A DNA stretch of 64,000 nt from Dyella lutea (GCF_024158035.1 NZ_JAMZEK010000001.1:1530001-1594000); one strand, 5' to 3'; numbered from the stretch's first letter, positions 18,111 to 27,875 are shown. The notes: a model not told the origin generated them from the letters alone. Program-made: numbers and translations.

Positions 18111-18662
18111 ATGTCCCATGCCCTGTGGCCCGAATTCTCTGAACGCGTCAGCGTGGCCGACGAGCTGCGCGTGGCGGTGACGGCGCGTGACGTGGATGCG
18201 GACGCCGCTTCGCTGGCGCGGCTGGCCGAGCGCAACGTGGCCGCGATGGCCAGCATCGCGGCGCTCGAGGAACGACGGCCGGAGCCCGAGGACGACGGCC
18301 CGGTCATGCAGGAGCTGGCCCGTCTGGATGCCAAGCTGAACGCGCTGGTCGAACTGGTCGGCCGGGCGCTGCAGCCGGCCGGCAGCCTTCCGCTGCGGCG
18401 GGCCGTGCGCTTCAACGTGCTGGGCATCGTGGTGCCGTCCGACCTGCTGCCCGTCGGGCAGGATCTCTGCGTGCGGTGGCATCCTGATATATGTCCCAGC
18501 CTGGTGCTGGAGTTGCCCGCCTCGCTCGAATGCTCGTTCGATGACGGTCGCGCGTTTCTCGCCTTCCGCCCCCTCGGCGAGGCCCACGCCGACGCACTGG
18601 AACGCCTCGTGTTCCGCACGCATAGGCGCAAAATTGCCGAGACGCGTCAGTCCCTGACCTGA
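18111..18662 (+). CDS. PilZ-type domain protein of the flagellar cluster
   Basis: The 183-residue protein has a helical N-terminal half (LARLDAKLNALVELVGRALQ) and a beta-rich C-terminal half (VRFNVLGIVVPSDLLPVGQD, LVLELPASLECSFDDGRAFL). The pattern fits the atypical PilZ proteins found between fliS/fliT and fleQ in Xanthomonas. The usual c-di-GMP-binding RxxxR and (D/N)xSxxG motifs are not evident, so nucleotide binding is doubtful. The ATG at 18111 follows GGGAG. The family call is inference from fold pattern and synteny. Confidence 0.7.
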   Translation: MSHALWPEFSERVSVADELRVAVTARDVDADAASLARLAERNVAAMASIAALEERRPEPEDDGPVMQELARLDAKLNALVELVGRALQPAGSLPLRRAVRFNVLGIVVPSDLLPVGQDLCVRWHPDICPSLVLELPASLECSFDDGRAFLAFRPLGEAHADALERLVFRTHRRKIAETRQSLT

Positions 18663-18699
18663 GCTGGATGGACCGAAAGGGTCATCACGATACGGAAAG

Positions 18700-18717
18700 C
18701 CTGCAACCGATTGCAGG
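18700..18717. repeat. Short hairpin after the PilZ gene
   Basis: CCTGCAA, loop CCGA, TTGCAGG: a perfect 7-bp stem about 37 bases after the PilZ stop. There is no T-run, so termination here is uncertain. The 418-base gap up to fleQ also holds the dyad and promoter listed next. Confidence 0.45.
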
Positions 18718-18803
18718 TGACGGCCGGCGAGTGTGATCCGATTCACGCTCCGGGGTGTCGGCGCGAAATTTTTTTGGCGGCGCCGGCAACCCGTCGTGCC
18801 ACA

Positions 18804-18909
18804 TTTGGTCACTGTCCCCGCCATGAAAACGCGTGAATGCCAGAGTTACATGAGCGTTTCGTGATCGACTTCACACGATGCTCCGGCCTCTTCACGCGAG
18901 GTGACCAAA
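18804..18909. promoter_or_regulatory. Widely spaced dyad upstream of fleQ
   Basis: TTTGGTCAC (18804-18812) and GTGACCAAA (18901-18909) are exact complements 88 bases apart, upstream of the fleQ start. A further GGTGAC lies at 18922. Such spaced half-sites could be a looping operator for the master regulator gene. The binding protein is unknown. Confidence 0.4.
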
Positions 18910-18955
18910 CGCGTCGCTTCAGGTGACGTTTATCTACTGCGAAACGCCGCATGCG

Positions 18956-18971
18956 TGGCCTTCTTCTTGCT
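18956..18971 (+). promoter_or_regulatory. Candidate sigma-54 promoter of fleQ
   Basis: TGGCCTTCTTCTTGCT has correct -24 GG / -12 GC spacing (10 bases) and a good TTGCT. The -24 block is TGGCC rather than TGGCAC. It lies 110 bases before the fleQ ATG. If real, fleQ expression would depend on the same sigma factor its product activates. Confidence 0.5.
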
Positions 18972-19080
18972 CCCTGTTCCGGGCAAGGGGCGACGGGAAA
19001 CCGTCATCCCTGAAAACTGAAAGCGGCTCCCCCACCCCACGCCGCTCCCACCCGAAGCACGAGCAAGAGGCGTTACCACG

Positions 19081-20478
19081 ATGGACAACACGGACTTCCT
19101 GGTCTTCGAGTCGAATCCCTCCCGGTCCGACTCTGTCATGGCGGCCTTGCAGTTCCTTGGGTTTCATCCGCGGCGCATCGACGACCAGCCGGTCGCCGGC
19201 ACCGGTCGCGGCATCTATGTCGGCGAGGTGACGGATGCATGCCTGCTGGATCGGCAGCTCGACCAGCTCGGCGGCGACAGCCAGGCCGTCGTGCTGGTGG
19301 CCGACGACGCGCCGCTCGCCTCGCGCCTGCTTTCGCCCGGCGCCGCATTCGCCGGCCGGGTGGTGGCGATCCGCTTTCCGCTGCGCTACGAGCAGTTTGC
19401 CGAGGCGGTGCGCCAGGCCTGCAAACCGTTGCAGGGGCTGCGTCGTACCGAGCAGCGCTTCGTCGGCGAGTCCCGCGCGATGGCTCGCGTCAATTCGCTG
19501 ATCCGCCAGGTCGCCCCGTTCGATTCCAGCGTGCTGGTGCTGGGCGAGTCCGGCACCGGCAAGGAAATGGTTGCCCGCACCATCCACGACTGCTCGTCGC
19601 GCAAGGACAAGCCGTTCATCGCGATCAACTGCGGCGCGATCCCGGCCGAGCTGCTGGAGAGCGAGCTGTTCGGCCACGAGAAGGGTGCCTTCACCGGCGC
19701 GATCAGCGCCCGCAAGGGTCGCTTCGAGCTGGCCGAGGGCGGCACGCTGTTCCTGGACGAGATCGGCGACATGAGCCTGCCGATGCAGGTGAAGCTGCTG
19801 CGCGTGCTGCAGGAGCGCGTGTTCGAGCGCGTCGGCGGCAACAAGACCCAGCGCTGCGACGTGCGCATCATCGCCGCCACCCACCGTAATCTGGAGCAGG
19901 CGATCGTCGACGGCAAGTTCCGCGAAGACCTGTTCTACCGCCTGAGCGTGTTCCCGCTGGAGCTGCCGGCGCTGCGCGAGCGGCTGGAAGACCTGCCGGT
20001 GCTGATCGAAGAGTTCAACCAGCGCCTGGAAAGCCGCGGGGTCGGCTCGGTGAAGTTCTCTACCGGTGCGCTGCAGACCCTGCGTGGCTACGGCTGGCCG
20101 GGCAACGTGCGCGAGCTGTGCAACCTGGTCGAGCGGCTGGCCATCCTCTATCCGCATGCCGAAGTCCGCGCCGGCGAGCTGCCGGAGCGCTACCGCGGCA
20201 ACGTCGCGGTGGAAGAGCCGAGCGGCCATCGGCTGCTCGAGGTGATGGACACGCCGGTAGTCGAGGCCGCCCGTGCGGTCAACGATGCGGCCCTGCTGCC
20301 CGAGGGCGGCATCGACCTGAAGGATTACCTGGCCGACATCGAGGTCGGGCTGATCCGCCAGGCGCTGGATGCCACCGGCGGCGTGGTGGCGCATGCCGCC
20401 AAGCTGCTGCGCATGCAGCGCACAACCCTGGTCGAGAAGCTGCGCAAGTACGGCCTGCAGAACGGCCTGGCGGCCTGA
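19081..20478 (+). CDS. fleQ: Sigma-54-dependent flagellar master activator FleQ
   Basis: FleQ activates sigma-54 flagellar promoters and in related bacteria binds c-di-GMP. The 465-residue protein has an N-terminal receiver-like FleQ domain. Its phospho-acceptor region is not typical, as in FleQ. The AAA+ domain has Walker A GESGTGKE (155-162), GAFTGA (202-207) for sigma-54 contact and the Walker B region LFLDEIGD (about 223-230). A Fis-type helix-turn-helix ends the protein ([20 protein letters not shown]). It lies between the PilZ gene and the sigma-54 promoter of fliE, one of its likely targets. Confidence 0.94.
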   Translation: MDNTDFLVFESNPSRSDSVMAALQFLGFHPRRIDDQPVAGTGRGIYVGEVTDACLLDRQLDQLGGDSQAVVLVADDAPLASRLLSPGAAFAGRVVAIRFPLRYEQFAEAVRQACKPLQGLRRTEQRFVGESRAMARVNSLIRQVAPFDSSVLVLGESGTGKEMVARTIHDCSSRKDKPFIAINCGAIPAELLESELFGHEKGAFTGAISARKGRFELAEGGTLFLDEIGDMSLPMQVKLLRVLQERVFERVGGNKTQRCDVRIIAATHRNLEQAIVDGKFREDLFYRLSVFPLELPALRERLEDLPVLIEEFNQRLESRGVGSVKFSTGALQTLRGYGWPGNVRELCNLVERLAILYPHAEVRAGELPERYRGNVAVEEPSGHRLLEVMDTPVVEAARAVNDAALLPEGGIDLKDYLADIEVGLIRQALDATGGVVAHAAKLLRMQRTTLVEKLRKYGLQNGLAA

Positions 20479-20497
20479 CGCAGGCACCACGCCTGGA

Positions 20498-20513
20498 TGG
20501 CACGCATCGTGCA
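20498..20513 (+). promoter_or_regulatory. Sigma-54 (RpoN) promoter of the fliE operon
   Basis: TGGCACGCATCGTGCA has a perfect TGGCACG -24 element, a TGCA -12 element and 10 bases between GG and GC. It lies 40 bases before the fliE start, the same distance as at flgB. Confidence 0.85.
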
Positions 20514-20552
20514 GCAACGGCACTGGAACCCGTCACGCGTTGGAAATCCGTC

Positions 20553-20900
20553 ATGAGCACGATCGACGTCAACAACCTGCTTTCCCAGATGCGCCAGATG
20601 TCCACGCAGGTGCGTTCGCCGGAGGTGGCGTTTTCCTCCACCGCGATGCCGGCGACGTCGCCGGCGGCGACTCCCGCTGGCGGCTTTGGTGCGGTGCTGC
20701 GGCAGTCGATCGCCGCAGTCGGCGACAGCCAGGCCGAGGCCGGCCGCATGGCGGCGGCGTTCGAGCGTGGCGACAAGGGCGCCGACCTCGCCCGCACGAT
20801 GGTGGCGATCCAGAAGGCCGACCTCTCGCTCAACGCGATGACCCAGGTCCGCAACAAACTGGTCGACGCCTACAAAGACATCATGAACATGCCGGTCTGA
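20553..20900 (+). CDS. fliE: Flagellar hook-basal body protein FliE
   Basis: FliE links the MS ring to the rod. The 115-residue protein has the conserved C-terminal half (FGAVLRQSIAAVGDSQAEAG, GADLARTMVAIQKADLSLNA, VRNKLVDAYKDIMNMPV). The ATG at 20553 was chosen because it lies 40 bases after the sigma-54 site; longer readings start upstream of that promoter. First gene of fliEFGHIJK. Confidence 0.95.
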   Translation: MSTIDVNNLLSQMRQMSTQVRSPEVAFSSTAMPATSPAATPAGGFGAVLRQSIAAVGDSQAEAGRMAAAFERGDKGADLARTMVAIQKADLSLNAMTQVRNKLVDAYKDIMNMPV

Positions 20901-20944
20901 GCGCGGCTCTCCCCACCCCGCACCCCCGATAGCGAGCACCCCCC

Positions 20945-22645
20945 ATGGCAGACGGCGGCATGACCCCCACGGAACCGAAGGTCGACGGCGATCGCCCCGC
21001 CGCGCGCCTGGACCTGCGCGACATCGCGCGCAGTCCGGCGTCGCGCCAACTGATGCTGCTGGTCGGCGTGGCGCTGGCCGTGGCGATGGGCGTGGCCGTG
21101 GTGCTGTGGTCGCGCTCGCCCAACTACGGCCTGCTGTACGCCGGGCTGGACCAGAAGGACGCCGCCGCGATCACCCAGGCGCTGCAGTCCACCAACACGC
21201 CGTACACGCTGAGCGCCGACGGGGCTTCGATCATGGCTCCGCAGTCGCAGTTGGCGTCGATCCGCCTGCGTCTGGCCGGGCAGGGCCTGCCACAGGGCAG
21301 CACCAATGCCACCACCGTCCCGGGGGCCGATTCGCCGTTCGGCATGAGCGACCTGGCCGAGCGCACGCGCTACCAGCAGATGCTCGAGACAGACCTGGGC
21401 AACACCATCGCCGGCCTGCAGTCAGTCCGCTCTGCGCGCGTGCACCTGGCGCTGCCCAAGCCGTCGGCGTTCATCCGCGACAACCACCAGGCCAGCGCCT
21501 CGGTGCTGGTGTCGCTGTTCCCTGGCCGCCAGCTCGACGCCAGCCAGGTGGCGGCGATCGTGCACCTGGTCTCTTCCAGCGTGCCGGACCTCGATCCCAA
21601 GCAGGTCTCCGTGGTCGACCAGCAGGGACAGCTGCTGACCGGCGATGCGCCGGACAGCGCCGCATCGGTGGGCGACACCCGGCTGCGCCTGGCCACCCGC
21701 ATCGAGAACACCTATGCCGAGCGCATCGAAGAACTGCTGACGCCGCTGGTCGGCCCGGGCAAGGTGCGCGCGCAGGTCTACGTCGACCTCGACTTCAGCC
21801 AGACCGAGAAGGCGTCGGAAACCTACAACCCCGATCACTCCGCGCTGCGCAGCGAGCAGACCAGCAGCGAGCAGCGCACCGATACCGCTGCGGGCAGCGG
21901 CGTGCCGGGCGCGCTCAGCAACCAGCCGCCGAATACCCCGGCCCAGCCCACCGCGGCCAACCCGCAGGCCGGTGCGGCCGCGGCCACCGCGGCCACGGCG
22001 AAGACCGCCACGAGCACGCCCACCGAGAGTTCCTCCAGTGCGACCCGCAACTTCGAACTGGATCGCACCATCAGCCACGTCACCGACCCGGCCGGCCGCC
22101 TGGCCCGACTGAGCGTCGCGGTGGTGGTCGACAACAAGACCGTCGGTACCGGCAAGGACGCCAAGAGCGAGCCGTTCAGTCCGCAGGAGTTGGCCCACCT
22201 GACCGACCTGGCCAAGAACGCGGTCGGCTTCAACGCCGCGCGCGGCGACACGGTGAGCGTAGTCAACCAGGCGTTCCATCGCGATCCCAGCTCCGACGAT
22301 ACCGGCGAGCCGACGATGTCGTTCTGGCAGCGCCCCGGCATGCTCGATCTGATCAAGCAGGGCGGCGGCATCCTGGTTGCGCTGCTGGTGGCTTTCGGCC
22401 TGCTGCGGCCGCTGCTCAAGAGCCTGAGCCGCGGTCCGGCCCGTCCGGCCGAAGCGGCGAATGCCTTGCCCTCGCCGATGCCGAAAGTTTCCGTGCAGGT
22501 CGCCGATATTCCGGAGGATGAGCCGGCCCGCATCGGGCAGGCAATTGCCTACGAGCAGAAGATCAACATGGCCAAGCGCATGGTGAGCGAGAACCCCAAG
22601 CAGGTCGCGCAGGTCGTTCGCAACTGGGTGGGCGACAATGGCTGA
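20945..22645 (+). CDS. fliF: Flagellar MS-ring protein FliF
   Basis: FliF forms the MS ring in the inner membrane, on which the flagellum is built. The 566 residues contain an N-terminal membrane helix (about 33-53), the ring-building motif region (PNYGLLYAGLDQKDAAAITQ), a long low-complexity Ala/Thr/Pro linker (about 315-360), a second membrane helix (about 472-492) and the cytoplasmic FliG-binding tail. Length is normal. Its end overlaps the fliG start by 8 bases. Confidence 0.96.
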   Translation: MADGGMTPTEPKVDGDRPAARLDLRDIARSPASRQLMLLVGVALAVAMGVAVVLWSRSPNYGLLYAGLDQKDAAAITQALQSTNTPYTLSADGASIMAPQSQLASIRLRLAGQGLPQGSTNATTVPGADSPFGMSDLAERTRYQQMLETDLGNTIAGLQSVRSARVHLALPKPSAFIRDNHQASASVLVSLFPGRQLDASQVAAIVHLVSSSVPDLDPKQVSVVDQQGQLLTGDAPDSAASVGDTRLRLATRIENTYAERIEELLTPLVGPGKVRAQVYVDLDFSQTEKASETYNPDHSALRSEQTSSEQRTDTAAGSGVPGALSNQPPNTPAQPTAANPQAGAAAATAATAKTATSTPTESSSSATRNFELDRTISHVTDPAGRLARLSVAVVVDNKTVGTGKDAKSEPFSPQELAHLTDLAKNAVGFNAARGDTVSVVNQAFHRDPSSDDTGEPTMSFWQRPGMLDLIKQGGGILVALLVAFGLLRPLLKSLSRGPARPAEAANALPSPMPKVSVQVADIPEDEPARIGQAIAYEQKINMAKRMVSENPKQVAQVVRNWVGDNG

Positions 22646-23642
22646 GCAGGTTTCCGACGGCGCCCGCCAGGCCGCGATCCTGCTGCTCACGCTGGGTGAG
22701 CAGGATGCCGCGGAGGTGCTCAAGCACCTGTCCGCGCGCGACGTGCAAGCGGTCGGTTCGGCGATGGCCGGGCTCACCAGCGTCACCCGCAACGAAGTCG
22801 AGGGCGTGCTCAACCGGCTCAACGAGGACGTCGGGCACCAGACCGCGCTGGGCGTCGGCACCGAGGACTACATCCGCAAGATCCTCACCAATGCCCTGGG
22901 CGAGAGCAAGGCGGGTGGCCTGATCGATCGTATCCTGCTAGGTCGCTCCAGCAAGGGGCTGGAGTCGCTCAAGTGGATGGAAAGCCGCGCGATCGCCGAG
23001 CTGATCAACCTGGAGCATCCGCAGATCATCGCCCTGGTGCTGGCCCACCTCGAACCGGACCAGGCGGCCGAGGTGCTCGGCTACCTGCCGCCGCGCACGC
23101 GCTCGGACGCGATCATGCGCATCGCCACGCTCGACGGCGTGCAGCCGCATGCGCTGAACGAGCTGGACGAGATCATGGAGCGCCAGTTCTCCGGCAGCTC
23201 CAACAAGCTCAAGTCGGCCAGTGTCGGTGGCCTGAAGGCAGCCGCGGACATCCTCAATTCGATGGAGTCCAGTCGCGAGGCCGAACTGATGTCGGCGATC
23301 CGCACGCAGGACGCCGGCCTGGGCGGCAAGATCGAGGAGCTGATGTTCGTCTTCGACGACCTGGCCGAACTGGACGACCGCAGCATGCAGACGCTGCTGC
23401 GCGAAGTGCCGTCGGCGCGCCTGACGGTGGCGTTGAAGGGGGCCGAGTCGGCCATCCGCGAGAAGATCTTCGCGAACATGTCCAAGCGTGCCGCCGACAT
23501 GCTGCGCGACGACCTGGAAGTGTCCGGTCCGGTGCGCGTGAGCGAAGTCGACGCGGCGCAGAAGGAAGTCCTGATGATCGCCCGCCGCCTTGCCGATGCC
23601 GGTCAGCTGACGCTCTCTGCCGGCGGGGATGACTTCGTCTGA
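22638..23642 (+). CDS. fliG: Flagellar motor switch protein FliG
   Basis: FliG is the rotor subunit that contacts the stator and sets rotation direction. The 334-residue protein shows the armadillo-like middle part (EHPQIIALVLAHLEPDQAAE, LGYLPPRTRSDAIMRIATLD) and the C-terminal torque domain (LMFVFDDLAELDDRSMQTLL, ALKGAESAIREKIFANMSKR). The EHPQ and stator-facing charged residues are present. It overlaps fliF by 8 bases and fliH by 1 base. Confidence 0.97.
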   Translation: MAEQVSDGARQAAILLLTLGEQDAAEVLKHLSARDVQAVGSAMAGLTSVTRNEVEGVLNRLNEDVGHQTALGVGTEDYIRKILTNALGESKAGGLIDRILLGRSSKGLESLKWMESRAIAELINLEHPQIIALVLAHLEPDQAAEVLGYLPPRTRSDAIMRIATLDGVQPHALNELDEIMERQFSGSSNKLKSASVGGLKAAADILNSMESSREAELMSAIRTQDAGLGGKIEELMFVFDDLAELDDRSMQTLLREVPSARLTVALKGAESAIREKIFANMSKRAADMLRDDLEVSGPVRVSEVDAAQKEVLMIARRLADAGQLTLSAGGDDFV

Positions 23643-24283
23643 TGGCCGCGCAGATCATCCGCGACGCGTTCAGCGGGTTCCAGCGCTGGGAACTGCCGTC
23701 GGTCGTGGATCGCCTGGCCGTCGAGTCGACGCCGGAAGAGGGTGGCCCGCCGACCGTCGCCGAACTGGAAGCGCTCGAGCGCCAGGCGCGCGAAGAAGGC
23801 TATGCCGCCGGTCGCGCCGAGGGCCTGGCCGACGCGAAGCGCGAGCGGGAAGCCATGGTGCGGCAGTTCGAGACGCTGCTGGATGCCGCTGCGCGCCCGC
23901 TGGAAGCGCTCGACGAGGCAACCGAGCAGGAGCTGGCGCGACTGGCCACGGTGATCGCCCGCCGGGTGATCGCGCACGAACTGGCCACTTCGCCGGCACT
24001 GATCGTGCAGGCCGTGCAGCAGGCCGCGCGGGCGCTGCCGTCCGCGGCCCGTGAGGTGCGCGTGCGCTTGCATCCCGATGACCTGGCGGTGCTGCGCGAG
24101 CACCAGGTGGCCGAAGAACACTGGCAGCTGCTGCCCGATCCGGCGCTGTCGCGGGGCGACTGCGCGCTGGAGAGCGAGCGTTCGCGACTGGATGCCCGCG
24201 TCGATACGCGTCTGGCGGCCATCGTCGACGCGGTGCTGGGTATCGGCTCGGACGACGACGGCGGCGACGAGGTGACGGCATGA
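23642..24283 (+). CDS. fliH: Flagellar export apparatus protein FliH
   Basis: FliH holds the export ATPase FliI in check and tethers it to the C ring. The 213-residue protein has a hydrophilic N-terminus and an Ala/Glu/Arg-rich helix ([20 protein letters not shown]) with small-residue repeats typical of FliH. Its C-terminal domain includes [20 protein letters not shown] and [13 protein letters not shown]. The start overlaps the fliG stop. The stop overlaps the ATG of the next small frame (ATGA). Confidence 0.93.
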   Translation: MAAQIIRDAFSGFQRWELPSVVDRLAVESTPEEGGPPTVAELEALERQAREEGYAAGRAEGLADAKREREAMVRQFETLLDAAARPLEALDEATEQELARLATVIARRVIAHELATSPALIVQAVQQAARALPSAAREVRVRLHPDDLAVLREHQVAEEHWQLLPDPALSRGDCALESERSRLDARVDTRLAAIVDAVLGIGSDDDGGDEVTA

Positions 24284-24714
24284 CCCGTCCCGCACGCGCC
24301 GGCAAGGTCGTCTCGATGGCCGTCCATCCGGCGACTCTGAGACACCGCGCGATGTATGGCGCCGCGCAGCCGCAGGCCGGCTGGGTGGCACTGGCCGACT
24401 TGCCGGGCGATCCCCGCCTGGCCGCGCGCATCGCCCGTCGCGATGTCCGCTCCGGCCACCCGCAGGTGGCCGGCCGCGTGACGGTGTTCCTGCGTCTTGT
24501 CCTGCTTCGCAGGCTGTGGCGGCGTTGCTGCCGCAGCCTCTCCGTTTCGCGCCGCTGGTGGGCCCCCGCGAAGCCGACCGCCCCGTCTACCTCCCCCGAC
24601 GGCATGGCAGGTTGGCCCAAGCGATCCCCCCGTCCCACGGGTGCCCACCTGCGGCGCGATTTCCCTTCGGTCCAGGCCCGTCGTCGACCACTTCGCAACG
24701 GGAGTTCGCGGTGA
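24280..24714 (+). CDS. Uncertain extra reading frame between fliH and fliI
   Basis: A 144-codon frame begins at an ATGA overlap with the fliH stop and ends at a GTGA overlap with the fliI start, which looks like coupled translation at both ends. The first half (to about residue 70) has the GC-rich third positions of neighbouring genes. The second half is Arg/Pro/Trp-rich, with poor codon bias ([19 protein letters not shown]). No known family is recognised. In most bacteria fliI follows fliH directly. This may be a decayed or chimeric gene, an inserted repeat or non-coding spacer. The same DNA is also open in the fliI frame back to 24516. Confidence 0.35.
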   Translation: MTRPARAGKVVSMAVHPATLRHRAMYGAAQPQAGWVALADLPGDPRLAARIARRDVRSGHPQVAGRVTVFLRLVLLRRLWRRCCRSLSVSRRWWAPAKPTAPSTSPDGMAGWPKRSPRPTGAHLRRDFPSVQARRRPLRNGSSR

Positions 24715-26075
24715 GCGGTGATCTGCTGGCACGGCGCAGCGAATACTGGCGCGAACGGCTCGCCCGTCGCGGCCGGCGCGCCGAGCTGGCGCATACCCTT
24801 ACCGTGGAAGGCCGGTTGCGCCGCGTGGTCGGCCTGACGCTCGAGGCGGAGGGCTGCGAAGCGGCGCTCGGTTCGCGCTGTCTGGTGGACTCCGCCGATG
24901 GCGACCAGCTCGATACCGAGGTGGTGGGCTTCGCCGATGAGCGCCTGCTGCTGATGCCGGTGGGCGAGATGCACGGCGTGCTGCCGAATGCGCGGGTCCG
25001 TCCCTGCGCCCACGCCGGCGGCCTGCCGGTGGGGCAGGGCCTGCTCGGGCGCGTGGTCGGTGCCGACGGCCTGCCGCTGGACGGCATGGGGCCGCTGGAT
25101 ACCGACGAGCAGGCCTCGCTGAAGGCCGAGCCGATCAACCCGATGGAGCGCAAGCCGATCGACACCCGCCTGGACACCGGCGTGCGTGCGATCAACGCGC
25201 TGCTCACCGTCGGCCGCGGCCAGCGACTGGGCCTGTTCGCCGGCTCCGGCGTCGGCAAATCGACGCTGCTGGGCATGATGACCAAGTACACCGACGCCGA
25301 CGTGGTGGTCGTCGGGCTGATCGGCGAACGCGGCCGCGAGGTGAAGGAGTTCGTCGAGCACACGCTGGGCGTGGAAGGGCGCCGCCGCGCGGTGATCGTC
25401 GCCGCGCCGGCCGACGCGCCTCCGCTCAAGCGCCTGCGCGGCGCCCAGTACGCCACCGCGATCGCCGAATGGTTCCGCGACCGTGGGCTGCGCGTGCTGC
25501 TGCTGATGGATTCGCTCACCCGCTATGCCCAGGCGCAGCGCGAGATCGCCCTGGCGATTGGCGAGCCCCCGGCGACCAAGGGTTATCCGCCGTCGGTGTT
25601 CGCGATGCTGCCGGCGCTCGTCGAACGCGCCGGCAACGATGCCGAAGGTCGCGGTTCGATCACCGCCTTCTACACGGTGCTGACCGAAGGCGACGACTAC
25701 CGCCACGATCCGATCGCCGACGCGGCGCGCGCGATCCTCGACGGCCACATCGTGCTCTCGCGCGATCTGGCCGAGGCCGGCCACTACCCGGCGATCGACA
25801 TCGAGGCTTCGATCAGCCGCGTGATGCCGGCGGTGGTCCGCCGCGAGCACCTGCGCTCGGCGCAGCGCTTTCGCCAGATCTATTCGGCTTACCGCCAGCA
25901 GCGCGACCTGATCGCGGTGGGTGCCTACCAGAAGGGTTCCGATCCGCAGGTCGACCACGCCATCACGATGTGGCCGCGGCTGCGCGCGTTCCTGCAACAG
26001 GAGGTCGATGAGCCGGTGACCCTGGTCCAGGGCATCGAGGCGCTTTGCGCGCTGACCGGCGAGGGCGAGGCATGA
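24711..26075 (+). CDS. fliI: Flagellum-specific ATPase FliI
   Basis: FliI is the ATPase of the flagellar type III exporter. The 454-residue protein has Walker A AGSGVGKS (177-184), [12 protein letters not shown] and [20 protein letters not shown] with the Walker B Asp, as in the F1-beta-like family. The GTG start at 24711 was chosen because GGGAG lies 7-8 bases upstream and the length then matches other FliI proteins. The frame is open further upstream (ATG at 24516), but that stretch looks non-homologous. The stop overlaps the fliJ start. Confidence 0.94.
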   Translation: MSGDLLARRSEYWRERLARRGRRAELAHTLTVEGRLRRVVGLTLEAEGCEAALGSRCLVDSADGDQLDTEVVGFADERLLLMPVGEMHGVLPNARVRPCAHAGGLPVGQGLLGRVVGADGLPLDGMGPLDTDEQASLKAEPINPMERKPIDTRLDTGVRAINALLTVGRGQRLGLFAGSGVGKSTLLGMMTKYTDADVVVVGLIGERGREVKEFVEHTLGVEGRRRAVIVAAPADAPPLKRLRGAQYATAIAEWFRDRGLRVLLLMDSLTRYAQAQREIALAIGEPPATKGYPPSVFAMLPALVERAGNDAEGRGSITAFYTVLTEGDDYRHDPIADAARAILDGHIVLSRDLAEAGHYPAIDIEASISRVMPAVVRREHLRSAQRFRQIYSAYRQQRDLIAVGAYQKGSDPQVDHAITMWPRLRAFLQQEVDEPVTLVQGIEALCALTGEGEA

Positions 26076-26509
26076 GCTCGCGCGCCGATCGGCTGCAGCC
26101 GGCCGTGGACCAGGCACACGACCGCCGTGACCAGGCCATGCAGCGTCTGGCCGAGCAGCAGCAGAAGCTGGCCCGTGCCGAACACCAGCTGGAGGAACTC
26201 AAGCGCTACCGGCACGACTACGCCTCGGCCCAGGCCGGCGGTACCAGCGTGCAGGCGTTGCTCAACCTGCAGCAGTTCATCGACCGCATCGACCAGGCGA
26301 TCGCCCAGCAGGTGGCCGAAGTGCAGCGCCAGCAGCGTCACCTAGAGCATGCGCGGGGCCACTGGCGCGAGGCGCACGCGCGGGAGAAGGCGCTGGACAG
26401 CGTGGTGAGCCGCTACCGCGAGGCCGAGCGCAAGGCCGAGGACCGGCGCGAACAGTCCGATGTGGACGAGCGCATGCAGCACCGTCGCCCCCCGGGGCTC
26501 TCGCGCTGA
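26072..26509 (+). CDS. fliJ: Flagellar export protein FliJ
   Basis: FliJ is a coiled-coil export factor that works with FliH and FliI. The 145-residue protein is Gln/Glu/Arg/Ala-rich and predicted to be almost all helix ([40 protein letters not shown]). The ATG at 26072 overlaps the fliI stop (ATGA). Size and position are normal for FliJ. Confidence 0.9.
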   Translation: MSSRADRLQPAVDQAHDRRDQAMQRLAEQQQKLARAEHQLEELKRYRHDYASAQAGGTSVQALLNLQQFIDRIDQAIAQQVAEVQRQQRHLEHARGHWREAHAREKALDSVVSRYREAERKAEDRREQSDVDERMQHRRPPGLSR

Positions 26510-26588
26510 CCGCCATGCGCCCGTTGGCGCGAACCTTGCTGCCCAGCCTGTAACACGTCGCCCGCGACGAATTTCCGACGAGGTCACC

Positions 26589-27827
26589 ATGCCCGCCACC
26601 GCACCGCTCCCCAAGATTTCCGTTGCCATGCCCAGCGCCGCCGCTCCGGCCAGCGAGTCCCGCGCCGGTTCCGGTGACGCGGCCCGCGTTTTCGACAGCC
26701 ACCTGGACGCCGCGCGCCAGCAGCAGTCCGGCAAGGACGCGGCGCGGTCCATCCCCGACACCGCCAGCCGCGCCGATACCGGCGCCAGCAAGCCGACGCC
26801 GAAGAGCGCGGACAGCCAGCCGAAGGCCGACGATCCCAAGGACACCGCGAAAGCGGCGGCGGATCAGGGCAGCGCCGCGACCACCACGTCGCTGGTCGCC
26901 GGCGTCAAGACCCAGGCTACGACCGACGACACTGCCGACGGCTCCGACGGCCCGACCGACAAGCCCGCGGCGCACGACGACGATGCGTCGGCCAGTGGCG
27001 CCGCATCGGTCGCCGGCGCGATGCTCGCGTTGCTGGGACAGGCCATGCCGGCCAATGCCTCGGTCGTCACCGGCGGTGCAGCCAAGGTGATGGCGGCGAG
27101 CATTCTCAAGGCGTCGCTGGGTGGTCCGGCCGCGGTCGATGCCACTGTGTCCGGCAGCACCGATCCGGCCGCTGTCGCTGCTACGGCCAGCGACAGCACG
27201 ACCGCTACCGACGCCGGCCCAACAGCGATCGGCACGGGGCAGACCCTGCAGGGTCTGGCCTCCTTCAACGATCTGTTCGCCTCCGGCCTGCCGAAGGCCG
27301 CCATGCGGCAGGACGACAAGAGCAGCATCGATGCGCTGGCCGGACTGATGCAGGCTGGTTCACCGGCCGCTTCCGCGCCGCTGACGGCGGCGCCGCACGC
27401 GCTCACCATCACCAGCCAGGTCGGCAGCGCCGACTTCACCCAGCAGCTCGGCCAGCAGGTGGCCTGGCTCGGTGGGCAGGACATCAAGCAGGCGCGGATC
27501 AAGCTGCATCCGGAGGAGCTCGGCTCGCTCGACGTGAAGGTGAGCGTGCAGCACAACGGGCAGGTCGACGTGACCTTCGCGGCCCAGCACCCGGCGACCG
27601 TGCATGCGTTGCAGCAGACCCTGCCGCAGCTCGACACGCTGCTGGCCCAGCAGGGGTTGTCGCTGGGGCAGGCGCAGGTCGGCCAGCAGTCGGCCGGGGG
27701 CGGCGATGGCAGCCGCTCGTCCTCGTCGTCCGGCGGTGCCGGCGATGCGACGGATGCGGCGATCGGCGAAGTGGCCGCAGCCCCAGCGACGATCAGCGCG
27801 GTGGGCCTGCTCGACGCGTTCGCCTGA
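26589..27827 (+). CDS. fliK: Flagellar hook-length control protein FliK
   Basis: FliK measures hook length and switches export specificity. The 412-residue protein has a long, low-complexity Ala/Asp/Thr/Ser-rich N-terminal ruler. It then has the conserved C-terminal switch domain (QQVAWLGGQDIKQARIKLHP, EELGSLDVKVSVQHNGQVDV, TFAAQHPATVHALQQTLPQL). GAGGTCACC precedes the ATG. It is the last flagellar gene in the window; fliL and later genes do not follow. Confidence 0.93.
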   Translation: MPATAPLPKISVAMPSAAAPASESRAGSGDAARVFDSHLDAARQQQSGKDAARSIPDTASRADTGASKPTPKSADSQPKADDPKDTAKAAADQGSAATTTSLVAGVKTQATTDDTADGSDGPTDKPAAHDDDASASGAASVAGAMLALLGQAMPANASVVTGGAAKVMAASILKASLGGPAAVDATVSGSTDPAAVAATASDSTTATDAGPTAIGTGQTLQGLASFNDLFASGLPKAAMRQDDKSSIDALAGLMQAGSPAASAPLTAAPHALTITSQVGSADFTQQLGQQVAWLGGQDIKQARIKLHPEELGSLDVKVSVQHNGQVDVTFAAQHPATVHALQQTLPQLDTLLAQQGLSLGQAQVGQQSAGGGDGSRSSSSSGGAGDATDAAIGEVAAAPATISAVGLLDAFA

Positions 27828-27858
27828 CGCAGTTCGATGCCGGGAGGGCGCCATCCGC

Positions 27859-27875
27859 CCGACCGGAACGGTCGG
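27859..27875. terminator. Hairpin after fliK
   Basis: CCGACCG, loop GAA, CGGTCGG: a perfect 7-bp GC-rich stem 31 bases after the fliK stop. It has no T-run, so termination is only possible. Confidence 0.35.
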
